Assembly (NCBI GenBank): GCA_017795045.1
Contig: CP051244.1
Location: 3,234,306 to 3,298,305 of the forward strand
Direction: 5' to 3'
Length of the DNA stretch: 64,000 nt
Source of the DNA: Allomuricauda sp.
GTDB lineage: Bacteria; Bacteroidota; Bacteroidia; Flavobacteriales; Flavobacteriaceae
Position 1 is the first letter of the stretch. The number at the start of each line of letters is the position of its first letter. Made by a program: the position numbers and the translations under genes. This document shows, in pieces, positions 18,561 to 28,964 of this stretch. The notes below the pieces were generated by a model. It was not told the origin of the DNA. It saw only the letters and a list, made by a program, of their open reading frames with translations, and made no database searches.

Positions 18561-19932
18561 TACAGGCCTATTCGAAGAATTTCCCGAGGTATCCGCCAAA
18601 CAGTGGAAACAAAAAATCCAGTTCGACCTGAAGGGAGCGGATTACAACGACACCCTGGTTTGGGAATCCTTGGAGGGGATAGCGGTAAAACCTTTTTATC
18701 ATACAGAAGACCTGCAAAGCACCATAACCTACCCTTTTTCATCAGCCCGGAAATGGCATATCGGGCAAACCATTTATGCAGGTGATTCTGCAAAGGCCAA
18801 TGCGAAGGCATTGAATTGCTTGGAAAAAGGCGTTGAAAGCTTGATGTTCACCATTCCAAATGAGCAGGTTGATTTTAAAACATTGCTCCATGACATTGAT
18901 TTGGAAAGCGTACCATTACACTTTAATTTTCAGTATTTGGCGATAGAGCCCATCAAAAACCTTTTGGAAATTTTGAAGGGTAAAAATGCCAAGGCATACC
19001 TCAATATTGATTTAGTAGGGCATCTGTCCCGTGACGGAAATTGGTTCCATAACCTTGAAAAGGACCACGTCATTTTGGAAGAAATCCATGGACTTGCCAC
19101 AACGCATGCATCAGTCAGCACTTTTGGCGTGGATATAGCGCTCTACCAAAATGCAGGGGCCAATAGCATTCAGCAATTGGCATACGGGTTGGCCCATGCC
19201 CATGAATACCTGAACCATTTCGGCACCCAGAATTCCTTTCCCATAGTATTCAAGGTTGCCATGGGAAGCAACTATTTCTTTGAAATAGCCAAGCTAAGGG
19301 CCCTACGCTGGCTTTGGGCCAGTCTAGCTTCTGAATATGGGATTGAAAGCGATTGCCACATCACGGCCATTCCCACCAAACGGAACAAAACCCTTTACGA
19401 TTATAATGTGAATATGCTCCGTACCACCTCGGAAAGCATGTCGGCCATACTGGGCGGTGCCGATACCGTATGCAACCTCCCCTATGATGCCATTTACCAC
19501 AAGGACAATGCATTTGCGGAACGGATTGCCCGCAATCAACTGTTATTATTGAAGGAGGAAAGTTATTTTGAAGATGTTTCAGCCGTTGCCAATGGAGCCT
19601 ACTTTATCGAAAGCATCACGGAGCAACTGGCAAAAAAGGCTTTGGCCCTCTTCAAACAAATTGAAAAATCCGGTGGGCTTTTAAGTGCGCTCAAAAAAGG
19701 GAGCATCCAACAAAAAATCAAGGAAAGCGCCGCAAAGGAACAGCAACTTTTCGATAAAGGTAAAATTGTGCTACTGGGCACCAATACCTATCAAAATTCA
19801 CAAGACCGTATGAAAAATGATCTGGAACTGTATCCCTTTGTAAAAACGCAGCCCAGAAAAACCTTGATAGAGCCCATCATTGAAAAACGATTGGCCGAGG
19901 CCTTGGAACAAAAAAGACTGGATGATGAGTAG
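18553..19932 (+). CDS. mutA: Methylmalonyl-CoA mutase, small subunit
   Basis: 459 residues. The start ([22 protein letters not shown]) and the TIM-barrel segment [16 protein letters not shown] resemble the beta subunit of heterodimeric mutases. It has no B12-binding DxHxxG motif and ends shortly after the barrel, shorter than the about 620 residues of the Propionibacterium protein. It probably supports the large subunit. It overlaps ftsB-like and mutB on either side. Confidence 0.87.
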   Translation: MNNTGLFEEFPEVSAKQWKQKIQFDLKGADYNDTLVWESLEGIAVKPFYHTEDLQSTITYPFSSARKWHIGQTIYAGDSAKANAKALNCLEKGVESLMFTIPNEQVDFKTLLHDIDLESVPLHFNFQYLAIEPIKNLLEILKGKNAKAYLNIDLVGHLSRDGNWFHNLEKDHVILEEIHGLATTHASVSTFGVDIALYQNAGANSIQQLAYGLAHAHEYLNHFGTQNSFPIVFKVAMGSNYFFEIAKLRALRWLWASLASEYGIESDCHITAIPTKRNKTLYDYNVNMLRTTSESMSAILGGADTVCNLPYDAIYHKDNAFAERIARNQLLLLKEESYFEDVSAVANGAYFIESITEQLAKKALALFKQIEKSGGLLSALKKGSIQQKIKESAAKEQQLFDKGKIVLLGTNTYQNSQDRMKNDLELYPFVKTQPRKTLIEPIIEKRLAEALEQKRLDDE

Positions 19933-22012
19933 AAAAGACCTTCAACATTTGGAGTTAAGTTCAGAGTTCGGAGTTCAGAGTTCAGAGCTTGGAAAAACCC
20001 ATAATCCCAGCCACGTCAACTTTGCTGCGGGTATATCCCCTTTTCTTCGTGGTCCATACTCCACCATGTATGTTCGCAGACCATGGACCATCCGTCAGTA
20101 TGCCGGTTTTTCCACGGCAGAGGAGAGCAATGCCTTTTACAGAAGAAATTTGGAGGCGGGTCAAAAAGGCCTTTCCGTGGCCTTTGATCTTCCCACTCAC
20201 CGGGGGTACGACTCGGACAACGAACGGGTAGTAGGCGATGTGGGTAAGGCCGGAGTAGCGATTGACTCGATCGAGGACATGAAAATCCTGTTCGACCAAA
20301 TTCCCCTAGATCAAATGTCGGTATCCATGACCATGAACGGGGCCGTTATCCCCATCATGGCCTTTTATATTGCAGCGGCCGAGGAACAGGGCGTGTCCAT
20401 GGAAAAGCTTTCAGGAACCATCCAAAACGACATTCTCAAGGAATTCATGGTGCGGAACACCTATATTTATCCGCCTACCCCTTCCATGCAAATCGTTGCG
20501 GATATTTTTGAGTTTACCAGTAAACATATGCCCCGTTTCAACAGCATCAGCATTTCCGGGTACCATATGCACGAGGCTGGAGCTCCAGCGGCCATGGAAT
20601 TGGCCTATACCCTGTCCGATGGGATTGAATACATCCGGACGGGAATCAAGGCAGGATTGAAAATCGATGAATTTGCCCCCAGACTTTCTTTCTTTTGGGG
20701 CATTGGGATGAACCATTTTACCGAAATCGCCAAAATGCGTGCCGGTCGTATGCTATGGGCCAAATTGGTGAGCCCGTTCCATCCCAAGAATGAAAAATCA
20801 CTCATGCTCCGTACCCATTGCCAGACCAGTGGATGGAGTTTGACCGAGCAAGACCCCTTCAACAACGTGGCACGGACCACCATTGAGGCCATGGCCGCGG
20901 TATTCGGCGGCACCCAGAGCCTTCATACCAATGCCTTGGATGAGGCCATTGCCCTACCGACCGATTTTTCGGCACGGATAGCCCGGAACACCCAAATCTA
21001 CTTACAGCAAGAGACCCATATCACCAAAACGGTAGACCCTTGGGCCGGAAGTCATGTCGTTGAAAAATTGACCGAAGAGATTGCCGAGGAAGCTTGGAAA
21101 TTGATTCAAGAAGTGGAGCAACTGGGCGGTATGACCAAGGCCATTGAAGCTGGAATTCCCAAAAGACGGATTGAAGAGGCCGCAGCCAAGAAACAAGCGC
21201 GAATCGATAGTGGACAGGATGTCATTATTGGCGTGAACAAGTATCAACTGGAAGATGAGGATGAGCTCCAAATTTTGGAGGTGGACAATGCCAAAGTACG
21301 CCAACAGCAAATGGAGCGACTGAAACGGATTAAATCCAACCGGGATTCCAAGGCGGTTGAAAAAGCACTGGACAGCATTCAATTGGCGGCCAAAAAAGCG
21401 AGTCAGAACAATACTGACCGTGAAAATTTGTTAGCTTTAGCGGTACAAGCGGCCAAAGCTCGTGCTACCTTGGGCGAAATCAGCGATGCCATGGAAAGTG
21501 CCTTTGGGCGCTACAAAGCAAAAATCCAATCTTTTACCGGCGTGTATTCCAAAGAAATCAAAAACGACGAAAGTTTTGCCAAGGCCCAGAAAATGGCCGA
21601 TGAGTTTGCCGCACAAGAAGGTCGAAGACCTCGAATCATGGTGGCCAAAATGGGTCAGGATGGTCATGATCGTGGCGCAAAAGTGGTGGCGACCGGCTAT
21701 GCCGACCTCGGTTTCGATGTGGACATAAGCCCACTGTTCCAAACACCTTCCGAAGTAGCCCAACAAGCCGTTGAGAACGACGTGCATGTGTTGGGGATTT
21801 CTTCCTTGGCAGGCGGTCACAAGACCTTGGTGCCCGAGGTGATCAAGGAGCTAAAAAAACAGGGGCGGGAAGACATCATGGTCATTGTGGGTGGAGTCAT
21901 CCCCAAACAGGATTACCAACACCTGTTGGACCACGGTGCCGTAGCGGTATTTGGCCCTGGGACCAAAATTGGGGACACGGCCATTGAGATCTTAAAGATT
22001 TTGATGGGATAA
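19925..22012 (+). CDS. mutB: Methylmalonyl-CoA mutase, large (catalytic) subunit
   Basis: 695 residues from the ATG at 19925 (MSRKDLQHL). The N-terminal barrel includes [29 protein letters not shown] and [15 protein letters not shown]. The C-terminal cobalamin-binding domain has the base-off motif DGHDRG, with its histidine, and GGVIPKQD. It converts methylmalonyl-CoA to succinyl-CoA. It overlaps mutA by 8 bp. Unusually, its codons near the start are made of a heptanucleotide repeat, and the N-terminal arm is about 20-30 residues shorter than in many relatives. Confidence 0.93.
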   Translation: MSRKDLQHLELSSEFGVQSSELGKTHNPSHVNFAAGISPFLRGPYSTMYVRRPWTIRQYAGFSTAEESNAFYRRNLEAGQKGLSVAFDLPTHRGYDSDNERVVGDVGKAGVAIDSIEDMKILFDQIPLDQMSVSMTMNGAVIPIMAFYIAAAEEQGVSMEKLSGTIQNDILKEFMVRNTYIYPPTPSMQIVADIFEFTSKHMPRFNSISISGYHMHEAGAPAAMELAYTLSDGIEYIRTGIKAGLKIDEFAPRLSFFWGIGMNHFTEIAKMRAGRMLWAKLVSPFHPKNEKSLMLRTHCQTSGWSLTEQDPFNNVARTTIEAMAAVFGGTQSLHTNALDEAIALPTDFSARIARNTQIYLQQETHITKTVDPWAGSHVVEKLTEEIAEEAWKLIQEVEQLGGMTKAIEAGIPKRRIEEAAAKKQARIDSGQDVIIGVNKYQLEDEDELQILEVDNAKVRQQQMERLKRIKSNRDSKAVEKALDSIQLAAKKASQNNTDRENLLALAVQAAKARATLGEISDAMESAFGRYKAKIQSFTGVYSKEIKNDESFAKAQKMADEFAAQEGRRPRIMVAKMGQDGHDRGAKVVATGYADLGFDVDISPLFQTPSEVAQQAVENDVHVLGISSLAGGHKTLVPEVIKELKKQGREDIMVIVGGVIPKQDYQHLLDHGAVAVFGPGTKIGDTAIEILKILMG
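19952..19986 (+). repeat. Imperfect (GAGTTCA)n heptanucleotide tract inside mutB
   Basis: Units GAGTTAA, GTTCA (shortened), GAGTTCG, GAGTTCA, GAGTTCA then GAGCTTG. The unit is 7 bp, so any gain or loss of one unit would shift the reading frame. It encodes the [13 protein letters not shown] stretch near residue 10-22 of the mutase, just after the start. Confidence 0.75.
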
Positions 22013-22147
22013 TCCCCCTTAATAATCTCATAAATATAACTTTAACTTTCTTTAACGCAGATTGGTATGGTTATTCACCCACTGTTAACAAAATACATTT
22101 TTTAGCATCTTAAATAATCGTATTTTTAGCACCTAACTTACTATGAA

Positions 22148-22921
22148 ATGGGCAAGATTATTGCTATTGCAAACCAAAAGGGCGGTGTGGGCAAAACTAC
22201 CACCACGGTAAACCTTGCGGCCTCCCTTGGTGTATTGGAAAAGAAAGTGTTATTGATTGATGCCGACCCCCAGGCAAATGCCACTTCAGGTCTTGGTATC
22301 GATGTGGACTCCGTGGAACATGGTACCTACCAGCTTTTGGAGCATACCATGCCTGTAGAGGATGTGATCATACAGACCGATTCCCCGAATGTGGACTTGG
22401 TGCCCGCGCACATCGATTTGGTGGCCATTGAAATAGAATTGGTGGACAAGGACAACAGGGAGTACATGTTGAAGGAAGCCCTCAAAAACTTGGGCGACCG
22501 CTATGATTTTGTTTTGATCGATTGTGCCCCCTCTTTGGGACTGCTGACGCTAAACGCACTTACCGCAGCAGATTCAGTCATGATTCCCATCCAATGTGAA
22601 TACTTTGCACTGGAAGGCCTCGGAAAACTATTGAACACGGTAAAAAGTGTCCAGAAAATACATAACAACGATTTGGATATAGAAGGCATGTTATTGACCA
22701 TGTACGATTCAAGGTTACGCCTATCCAACCAAGTCGTGGAAGAAGTGAAGAAACACTTCGCCGATATGGTCTTCGATACCATTATACAGCGAAATGTAAG
22801 GCTGAGTGAAGCGCCCAGTTATGGCGAGAGCATCATAAAATATGATGCCAGCAGCAAGGGTGCCTCAAATTATCTTAACTTGGCCCATGAAATTTTGAAG
22901 AAAAATAAGGAGAAAGTTTAA
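22148..22921 (+). CDS. parA: Chromosome-partitioning ATPase ParA (Soj)
   Basis: 257 residues. Deviant Walker A KGGVGKTTTTVNLA at residues 11-24, then LLIDADPQANATSGLG and the Walker B segment FVLIDCAPSLGLLT. It forms ATP-dependent dimers on DNA and drives chromosome segregation with ParB. Its stop lies directly before the ParB start. The 135 bp upstream contain an AT-rich leader, with no perfect TAnnTTTG box. Confidence 0.95.
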   Translation: MGKIIAIANQKGGVGKTTTTVNLAASLGVLEKKVLLIDADPQANATSGLGIDVDSVEHGTYQLLEHTMPVEDVIIQTDSPNVDLVPAHIDLVAIEIELVDKDNREYMLKEALKNLGDRYDFVLIDCAPSLGLLTLNALTAADSVMIPIQCEYFALEGLGKLLNTVKSVQKIHNNDLDIEGMLLTMYDSRLRLSNQVVEEVKKHFADMVFDTIIQRNVRLSEAPSYGESIIKYDASSKGASNYLNLAHEILKKNKEKV

Positions 22922-23830
22922 ATGGCGAAAGCAACCAAAAAACAGGCTTTGGGTAGAGGCCTGTCCGCTCTATTGAAAGACCCCGAGAACGATATCCAAT
23001 CGGTTGGGGACAAAAATGCGGACCAGGTCATAGGAAATGTAGTTGAGCTGGATATAGAATCCATTGAGGTAAACCCTTTCCAGCCACGATCCAATTTTAA
23101 TGACGAGGCTTTGGAAGAGTTGGCCAGTTCCATTCGTGAATTGGGCATTATTCAACCTATTACGGTTCGGAAATTGGATTTCAACAAATTCCAATTGGTT
23201 TCCGGGGAACGCCGTTTCCGTGCTTCCAAATTGGTTGGGCTCGAAACCATTCCTGCATACATACGCATTGCCAACGATCAAGAATCCTTGGAAATGGCCT
23301 TGGTGGAAAACATCCAACGCCAAGACTTGGACCCCATCGAGATTGCACTCTCCTATCAGCGCCTTATTGACGAAATCCAGATTACCCAAGAGAAATTGAG
23401 TGACCGCGTGGGGAAAAAACGCTCCACCATCACCAATTATCTTCGCCTTTTAAAACTACACCCCATTATCCAGACCGGAATGCGGGATGGCTTTATCAGC
23501 ATGGGACATGGAAGGGCCCTGATCAATATCGATAAGAAAAAAGAACAGATTGCCATATACGAGAAAGTGGTCTCCGATGGTCTTTCGGTAAGGGATACCG
23601 AGCAACTGGTAAAATCCCTTAAAAATCCGCAAGGCGATTCGGGAGAAAAAAAACCAAAATCATCCAAGACAACCCCTGGATTTGTTTCCAAGGGTATGGA
23701 CGAGCTCAAGGAATACCTTTCCACCAAGGTAGACGTTACCTCATCCCAAACCGGGAAGGGCAAGATTGTGATTCCCTTTCATTCCCAAGAGGAATTTCAG
23801 CGCATAAAAAAATTATTGACAGGTGAATAA
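22922..23830 (+). CDS. parB: Chromosome-partitioning protein ParB
   Basis: 302 residues. The N-terminal catalytic domain has NPFQPRSNFNDEALEELASSI and the SGERRFRAS CTP-binding box, followed by the ALVENIQRQDLDPIE box, an HTH segment (VGKKRSTITNYLRLL) and a C-terminal dimer part. It binds parS and slides as a CTP clamp. No parS-like site was searched for systematically. It overlaps the next gene by 8 bp. Confidence 0.95.
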   Translation: MAKATKKQALGRGLSALLKDPENDIQSVGDKNADQVIGNVVELDIESIEVNPFQPRSNFNDEALEELASSIRELGIIQPITVRKLDFNKFQLVSGERRFRASKLVGLETIPAYIRIANDQESLEMALVENIQRQDLDPIEIALSYQRLIDEIQITQEKLSDRVGKKRSTITNYLRLLKLHPIIQTGMRDGFISMGHGRALINIDKKKEQIAIYEKVVSDGLSVRDTEQLVKSLKNPQGDSGEKKPKSSKTTPGFVSKGMDELKEYLSTKVDVTSSQTGKGKIVIPFHSQEEFQRIKKLLTGE

Positions 23831-24479
23831 AAACCTATTCTTCTTGTTGTTTTCCGTACTGTGCCTGTATTCTGGTTTTGCCCAAGAGGAAGGCGAAACG
23901 GATGATGCGGAACAACCCCATCCTTCCGAGATTGACTCCTTGGCCCAAAATCTGGAGGGCGCAGGAATCACGCTCGAGGAAGTCACCTACGAAAAGAAGA
24001 AAATCAATCCCCTTGCCCCTAGTAAAGCCGCATTCTATTCTGCAGTATTTCCGGGCTTGGGACAGATTTACAACAAACGGTATTGGAAAGCGCCCATTGT
24101 GTGGGGCGCCCTAGGGACCGCCATCTATACCTATTCGTTCAACAATACCGAATACAGAGGGGCACGGGATGCCTTCAAAAGAAGATTGGCCGGCTTTACG
24201 GATGATGAGTTTTATGACATCAATGGAGATGGCGAAGGCCCTGACGTGTCTGACGAGGCCCTACAGGATGCGCAGGAACGCACCCAACGTAGCAGGGACC
24301 TTTCCTTGGTAATCACTATTGCCCTTTACGCCCTGAACATTATAGATGCCAACGTGGACGCGCACCTAAAGCAATATAATGTTGATGATGATCTTGCAGT
24401 TGATTTTAAACCCTATCTGGATATAAACCCCTTTACCCAGGAGCCAAATTATGGAATGGCCCTGGTCATTAAATTTTAA
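23823..24479 (+). CDS. DUF5683 protein
   Basis: 218 residues. A signal peptide (LFFLLFSVLCLYSGFAQ) leads to an acidic stretch and then AAFYSAVFPGLGQIYNKRYWKAPIVWGALGTAIYTYSF, which looks like two membrane-active helices, with another near SLVITIALYALNIID. This family is found downstream of parB in Bacteroidota, and its function is unknown. Confidence 0.8.
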   Translation: MNKNLFFLLFSVLCLYSGFAQEEGETDDAEQPHPSEIDSLAQNLEGAGITLEEVTYEKKKINPLAPSKAAFYSAVFPGLGQIYNKRYWKAPIVWGALGTAIYTYSFNNTEYRGARDAFKRRLAGFTDDEFYDINGDGEGPDVSDEALQDAQERTQRSRDLSLVITIALYALNIIDANVDAHLKQYNVDDDLAVDFKPYLDINPFTQEPNYGMALVIKF

Positions 24480-24482
24480 ACT

Positions 24483-25184
24483 ATGAACATTGCTCTCTTT
24501 GGTTATGGGAAAATGGGAAAAATGATTGAGCAAATTGCCCAAGACAGAGGACATACCATTGTTGCAAAGATAGATGTGGACACCAAGGAAATCCCTTATG
24601 ACAACATGGATGTTGCCATAGATTTTAGTACGCCCGAAGCTGCATTCGACAATATCACAGGCTGTTTTAAAAACGATGTCCCTGTGATTTGTGGCACCAC
24701 AGGTTGGCTATCCAACTACGAAAAGGCCATTGATATCTGCAACAAAAACCAAGGGGGATTTATCTATGCCTCTAATTTCAGCTTGGGCGTGAATATCTTT
24801 TTTGAGCTGAATGCCCATTTGGCCAAAATGATGTCCGGATTGGAACAGTACAATGTTTCCATGGAGGAAATCCATCACACCCAAAAGCTGGATGCCCCTA
24901 GTGGTACGGCCATTACTTTGGCAGAAGGCATCATTGCCAACACCAATTATGAGGATTGGAAACTGGACCAAACTGGGGAAGGTACCATTCCAATTACATC
25001 CAAACGGGAGGGAATGGTTCCTGGTACCCACAGCATATCCTATGATAGTGCGGTAGACTCCATAGAAATAAAACATACAGCCCACAATCGCGAAGGATTT
25101 GCTTTGGGAGCGGTCATTGCCGCAGAATGGATACAGGGCAAAACAGGTATCTTCACCATGAAAGATGTGTTAAACCTGTATTAA
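24483..25184 (+). CDS. dapB: 4-hydroxy-tetrahydrodipicolinate reductase
   Basis: 233 residues, slightly short for the family. The Rossmann start is IALFGYGKMGKMIEQIA, then CGTTGW, and the catalytic segment EIHHTQKLDAPSGTA with its His and Lys. It makes tetrahydrodipicolinate in the lysine and meso-diaminopimelate pathway, which also feeds peptidoglycan synthesis. Confidence 0.93.
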   Translation: MNIALFGYGKMGKMIEQIAQDRGHTIVAKIDVDTKEIPYDNMDVAIDFSTPEAAFDNITGCFKNDVPVICGTTGWLSNYEKAIDICNKNQGGFIYASNFSLGVNIFFELNAHLAKMMSGLEQYNVSMEEIHHTQKLDAPSGTAITLAEGIIANTNYEDWKLDQTGEGTIPITSKREGMVPGTHSISYDSAVDSIEIKHTAHNREGFALGAVIAAEWIQGKTGIFTMKDVLNLY

Positions 25185-25232
25185 AAAACGTAACAACAAT
25201 AGAGACATTAAGTCTCACAAAGAAACTTTTAT

Positions 25233-26975
25233 ATGAGCGGTACACAATGGATCATTTTTATATTGGTCATCCAAATCATCCATTTTTTGGGTACATGGAA
25301 ACTTTATGTAAAAGCAGGACGTAAAGCATGGGAAGCTGCGGTTCCCGTATACAATGCCGTAGTTTTGATGAAGATCATCAACCGACCTTGGTGGTGGGTT
25401 TTGCTCTTGTTCATCCCCATTATCAATCTATTGATGTTTCCCGTGGTATGGGTAGAGACCATCCGTAGTTTTGGGAAAAATTCGCTGTTGGACACGTGGT
25501 TGGTGATACTGAGCCTTGGGTTCTACACTTACTACATCAATTATGCGGAAGACGTCAGCTATATTGAAGACCGCAGCCTTAAACCAAGAACCGGCCTTGG
25601 CGAGTGGGTAAGCTCCATAGTCTTTGCCATTGTGGCGGCCACTTTTGTACATACTTATTTTATTCAACCTTATGTTATTCCTACCGGCTCATTGGAGCGC
25701 ACCTTGCGCATCGGTGATTTTCTGTTCGTGAGCAAGTTCCATTATGGAGCAAGGATTCCCATGACCACTTTGGCGGCCCCTATGGTGCATGACACACTTC
25801 CCGGCATGAAAAAGAGGTCCTATTTGGCCGATGTGAACCCAGAAACCTATAAAACTTCTTGGATCAACAAGCTGCAACTGCCCTACATGCGCATCCCTGG
25901 TTTTCAAAAGGTCAAGAAAAACGATATAGTGGTCTTTAGCTTGCCTTCAGATACACTCTACCAATTTTTTAAGGCCGAAAAAGCGGTAAAAAAGCCCATA
26001 GACAAAAAGTCCAACTATGTAAAACGATGTGTGGGCACCCCAGGGGATTCTTTGGAGGTCATCAATGGCTATGTCCACATCAATGGGAAAAGGCTTCAGC
26101 TATCCGATCGTGCCAAGCCCATGTACAATTACGACATTTATGCCCAGAACGGTGTATCCAGCAGACTATTGGAGGAAGTGGATGCCTCAGATTATCTGAG
26201 AACGTATATTTCGGGAAACCTCAACCAGAATCAATATAACGCCTTAGCTCCGTTTGTCCTTGGGGCCAATAGGACCCAAGATGGCAAAATAGAGCTCATT
26301 ACTGAGGAAAAAGGGATTCCAACCGATGTTATCAGACAGCTCAGGTTGTCCTTGACGGAAGAAAAACCAAGGTCGCGCATTGCAAATCTAACCGATGAAA
26401 TGGTGGCCCAACTCCGGGAAAACCCAGCCATAGATTCCGTGATCAAAACCGATGATGGAAAAGGGGTCTACATGGGTGCCTTTCCACAAAAGCCCAACCT
26501 ATACCCTTGGAACAATGATAATTTTGGACCCATTTACATTCCCAAAGCGGGAACTACTGTGGAAATCAACTCCAGGACCATCCCATTGTACAAAAAAATC
26601 ATACGAGACTACGAGCATAACGATGTAAAGGTCTCTGGACAAAAGGTCCTCATCAATGGAGAAGAGGCCAACTCCTATACATTCAAGCAGGATTATTATT
26701 GGATGATGGGCGACAATAGGGACCATTCCGAGGACAGTAGGACCTGGGGCTATGTCCCGGAAGACCACATAGTGGGCAAACCTGTTTTTCTATGGATGAG
26801 TTTTGATAATTTCAAGGAAGGCATTGCCAATTGGAAACCACGTTGGGACCGTATTTTTACCACCGTAGGGGGGAGTGGGGAACCCATTTCCTACTTTAAA
26901 TATTTTGTGGGCCTTATTGTAGTTTGGATCCTTTTCGATTTTATCAATAAACGCAGAAAGAAAAAGACAGAGTAA
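25233..26975 (+). CDS. lepB: Signal peptidase I, long Bacteroidota form
   Basis: 580 residues. Residues 1-105 form several membrane segments of the DUF5684 type, followed by a further membrane anchor and the S26 domain. The catalytic pair appears as Ser153 in IPTGSLERTL and Lys264 in YVKRCVGTPGD. A large insert (about 275-420) separates this from the C-terminal GDNRDHSEDSR box. It removes signal peptides at the outer face of the inner membrane. The length and domain additions are normal for this lineage. Confidence 0.92.
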   Translation: MSGTQWIIFILVIQIIHFLGTWKLYVKAGRKAWEAAVPVYNAVVLMKIINRPWWWVLLLFIPIINLLMFPVVWVETIRSFGKNSLLDTWLVILSLGFYTYYINYAEDVSYIEDRSLKPRTGLGEWVSSIVFAIVAATFVHTYFIQPYVIPTGSLERTLRIGDFLFVSKFHYGARIPMTTLAAPMVHDTLPGMKKRSYLADVNPETYKTSWINKLQLPYMRIPGFQKVKKNDIVVFSLPSDTLYQFFKAEKAVKKPIDKKSNYVKRCVGTPGDSLEVINGYVHINGKRLQLSDRAKPMYNYDIYAQNGVSSRLLEEVDASDYLRTYISGNLNQNQYNALAPFVLGANRTQDGKIELITEEKGIPTDVIRQLRLSLTEEKPRSRIANLTDEMVAQLRENPAIDSVIKTDDGKGVYMGAFPQKPNLYPWNNDNFGPIYIPKAGTTVEINSRTIPLYKKIIRDYEHNDVKVSGQKVLINGEEANSYTFKQDYYWMMGDNRDHSEDSRTWGYVPEDHIVGKPVFLWMSFDNFKEGIANWKPRWDRIFTTVGGSGEPISYFKYFVGLIVVWILFDFINKRRKKKTE

Positions 26976-27004
26976 CACACCCTGTCGCGTAAAACACCAC
27001 GTTC

Positions 27005-27637
27005 TTGAAACTTGTACTGCATCCATCCTATTTCCCCAACATAGCCACGTTTTCTGCCATGGTCCAGAACGGTGTGGTCTGGGAAGCACACGACAATTTT
27101 CAAAAGCAGACCTACCGGAACCGTTGCTATATCTGTACCGACCAAGGAAAGCACATGCTCAACATCCCCATTAAACATGTGGGAGGGAAAGAAGGAAGGC
27201 AAAAATATGCCGAGGTGGAAATGGACAACAGCTATCCATGGAAGAAAATCCATTGGCGCACCTTGGAGACCGCTTACAGGACCTCTCCCTTTTTTGAGTT
27301 TTACGAAGATGACCTAAGACCTTTGTTTGAAGGAACAGATACTTCATTATACCATTTCAACCTAAAGGCCATACAAATCCTTGGCGATTGTTTGGGAGTG
27401 AAAATTCCAATCATCCATACCGATACATATGAGACGACCCTTTCCCAAAACAAGGATGCCCGATTTTTGGTTAGCGCCAAAAAAGAAATGGCAATGGAAT
27501 TGGATGCATACCCGCAGGTCTTTGATGATCGGCATGGGTTTATCCCCAACCTAAGCATTTTGGACCTCTTGTTCAACGAAGGGACCAATGCCCTAGCCTA
27601 TCTAAAAGACCAACCCTTGGAGTTTTTGCATGCTTAG
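27005..27637 (+). CDS. WbqC-family protein
   Basis: 210 residues. It starts at a TTG (27005) with the family's typical opening MKLVLHPSYFPNIATF; no ATG is available before conserved sequence. WbqC-like proteins occur in surface-polysaccharide clusters and in conserved Bacteroidota neighbourhoods next to lepB. The biochemical role is uncertain. It overlaps the next gene by 8 bp. Confidence 0.8.
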   Translation: MKLVLHPSYFPNIATFSAMVQNGVVWEAHDNFQKQTYRNRCYICTDQGKHMLNIPIKHVGGKEGRQKYAEVEMDNSYPWKKIHWRTLETAYRTSPFFEFYEDDLRPLFEGTDTSLYHFNLKAIQILGDCLGVKIPIIHTDTYETTLSQNKDARFLVSAKKEMAMELDAYPQVFDDRHGFIPNLSILDLLFNEGTNALAYLKDQPLEFLHA

Positions 27638-27938
27638 ACATTTCATCCATTATGGCATTCATTTTTTAGTCCCCATACTCATTGCACTTTTGTTTTTTAA
27701 GGAGAATAAGCTAAGAGTTGCCATTATCCTTTTGCTGGGAATTGTAATTGATGTGGACCACCTATGGGCAGAACCTCTGTTCGACCCCAACCGGTGCAGT
27801 ATCGGATTTCATCCACTACATAGCTATTGGGCCATCTTGGTGTATGCCGTTCTCCCGTTTTTTAAACCCACACGAATCATTGGTCTAGCTTTGCTTATCC
27901 ATATTGCCGCGGACACAATGGATTGCCTACTGATCTGA
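27630..27938 (+). CDS. DUF6122 small membrane protein
   Basis: 102 residues with three or four membrane segments. Conserved polar residues IDVDHLWA, GFHPLHS and LLIHIAADTMD resemble metal-binding positions of small membrane hydrolases of the YdjM/DUF457 type. No activity is known. Its 3' end overlaps the opposing endonuclease gene by 12 bp. Confidence 0.7.
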   Translation: MLRHFIHYGIHFLVPILIALLFFKENKLRVAIILLLGIVIDVDHLWAEPLFDPNRCSIGFHPLHSYWAILVYAVLPFFKPTRIIGLALLIHIAADTMDCLLI

Positions 27939-28961
27939 TGTAAGCCGTAAGGTAGACATCACAGGATAGTGATCGGACAGTTTTTCATTGAAGTTTTGGT
28001 GGGATAGTACCTCAAAATCCGAATCGGCCAAAATATAATCAATGCGAATGGGGAATCCCAAGAGGTTATAGGTTCGACCAAACCCTTTTCCACTTTCCAG
28101 GAAAGAATCCTGCATATCCCCCTTCACAATCTTATAGACATTGGAGAACTGCGTATTATTTAAATCCCCACAAACGATGTTGGGGTATGGACTCTTTTCC
28201 ATATGCTCCGCGAAAATTTTTGCCTGTTCCAATTGCTTGGCAAAGGTCCTTACCAAGCGTTTGTAATTTTTCTCGGATTCCTCCCCGTCCGAGAGCGTTT
28301 CGGCCCTTGGAACTATGCTAAAGGATTGTAGATGCAGATTGTATACCCTAACGGTATCGCTCATGTAAAGAATATCTGCATATATGATATTGTTTGCCGT
28401 TTCCGGTAAATCCAAGGACCCATTTCCCAATATGGGGTGCTTTGAAAATATGGCTTGAATCGATCTTGGCGTCTCATACGGTGTTTCACTCCGATATGGA
28501 TATTGGTCCAGTTGCCGATACCGTATTCTACTATGTTCCTGAATGCAAAGGATATCCGGGTCGTTCTCCTTGATGAATGAAATAATTTGGTCACCAATAT
28601 TGGGACCCTTCATCCACCCATATTTATTAAACCCCCGAACATTATAGGTCATCACCTTAAGACTAGAAGAGGAGTGCTCCTCCGGCTCATCGCCTATCTT
28701 ATAAAACGGTCCAAAACCAAAATACCCTATCAATAATGCCATCAAAGGGACCCATAGTTTTCGTTTTCGCTTGACCGCCCAATACCCCAAAAACAAAATG
28801 TTCAGGATAAACAAAAAAGGGACAAATAAGCTCAGTGCTGAAAACAAAGGCAGAATCTGAAATGAAAGGTAAGAGGACAAACAGGTAACGAGCAATAAAA
28901 AGGCAATCAATATATTGATTGCATAGATTACCCATTCCAGTATAGAGGTTGATTTTTTCAT
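27927..28961 (-). CDS. Endonuclease/exonuclease/phosphatase-family membrane protein
   Basis: 344 residues. Two or three membrane segments (about 8-80) precede the EEP domain with MTYNVRGFNKYG, ILCIQEHSR, NIVCGDLNNTQFSNVY and SDHYPVM, so all the metal and His/Asp catalytic positions are present. The domain should face outwards. Substrates in this broad family range from DNA to phospholipids; none can be named. It lies 3 bp after the rhomboid gene, as part of the mutL group. Confidence 0.83.
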   Translation of the reverse strand: MKKSTSILEWVIYAINILIAFLLLVTCLSSYLSFQILPLFSALSLFVPFLFILNILFLGYWAVKRKRKLWVPLMALLIGYFGFGPFYKIGDEPEEHSSSSLKVMTYNVRGFNKYGWMKGPNIGDQIISFIKENDPDILCIQEHSRIRYRQLDQYPYRSETPYETPRSIQAIFSKHPILGNGSLDLPETANNIIYADILYMSDTVRVYNLHLQSFSIVPRAETLSDGEESEKNYKRLVRTFAKQLEQAKIFAEHMEKSPYPNIVCGDLNNTQFSNVYKIVKGDMQDSFLESGKGFGRTYNLLGFPIRIDYILADSDFEVLSHQNFNEKLSDHYPVMSTLRLTSDQ

Positions 28962-28964
28962 GCG

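Noticed and set aside
19880-19924. Upstream start for the mutase large subunit inside mutA
   Set aside because: It would add a segment with no conserved sequence; the ATG at 19925 begins the known MSRKDLQ pattern.
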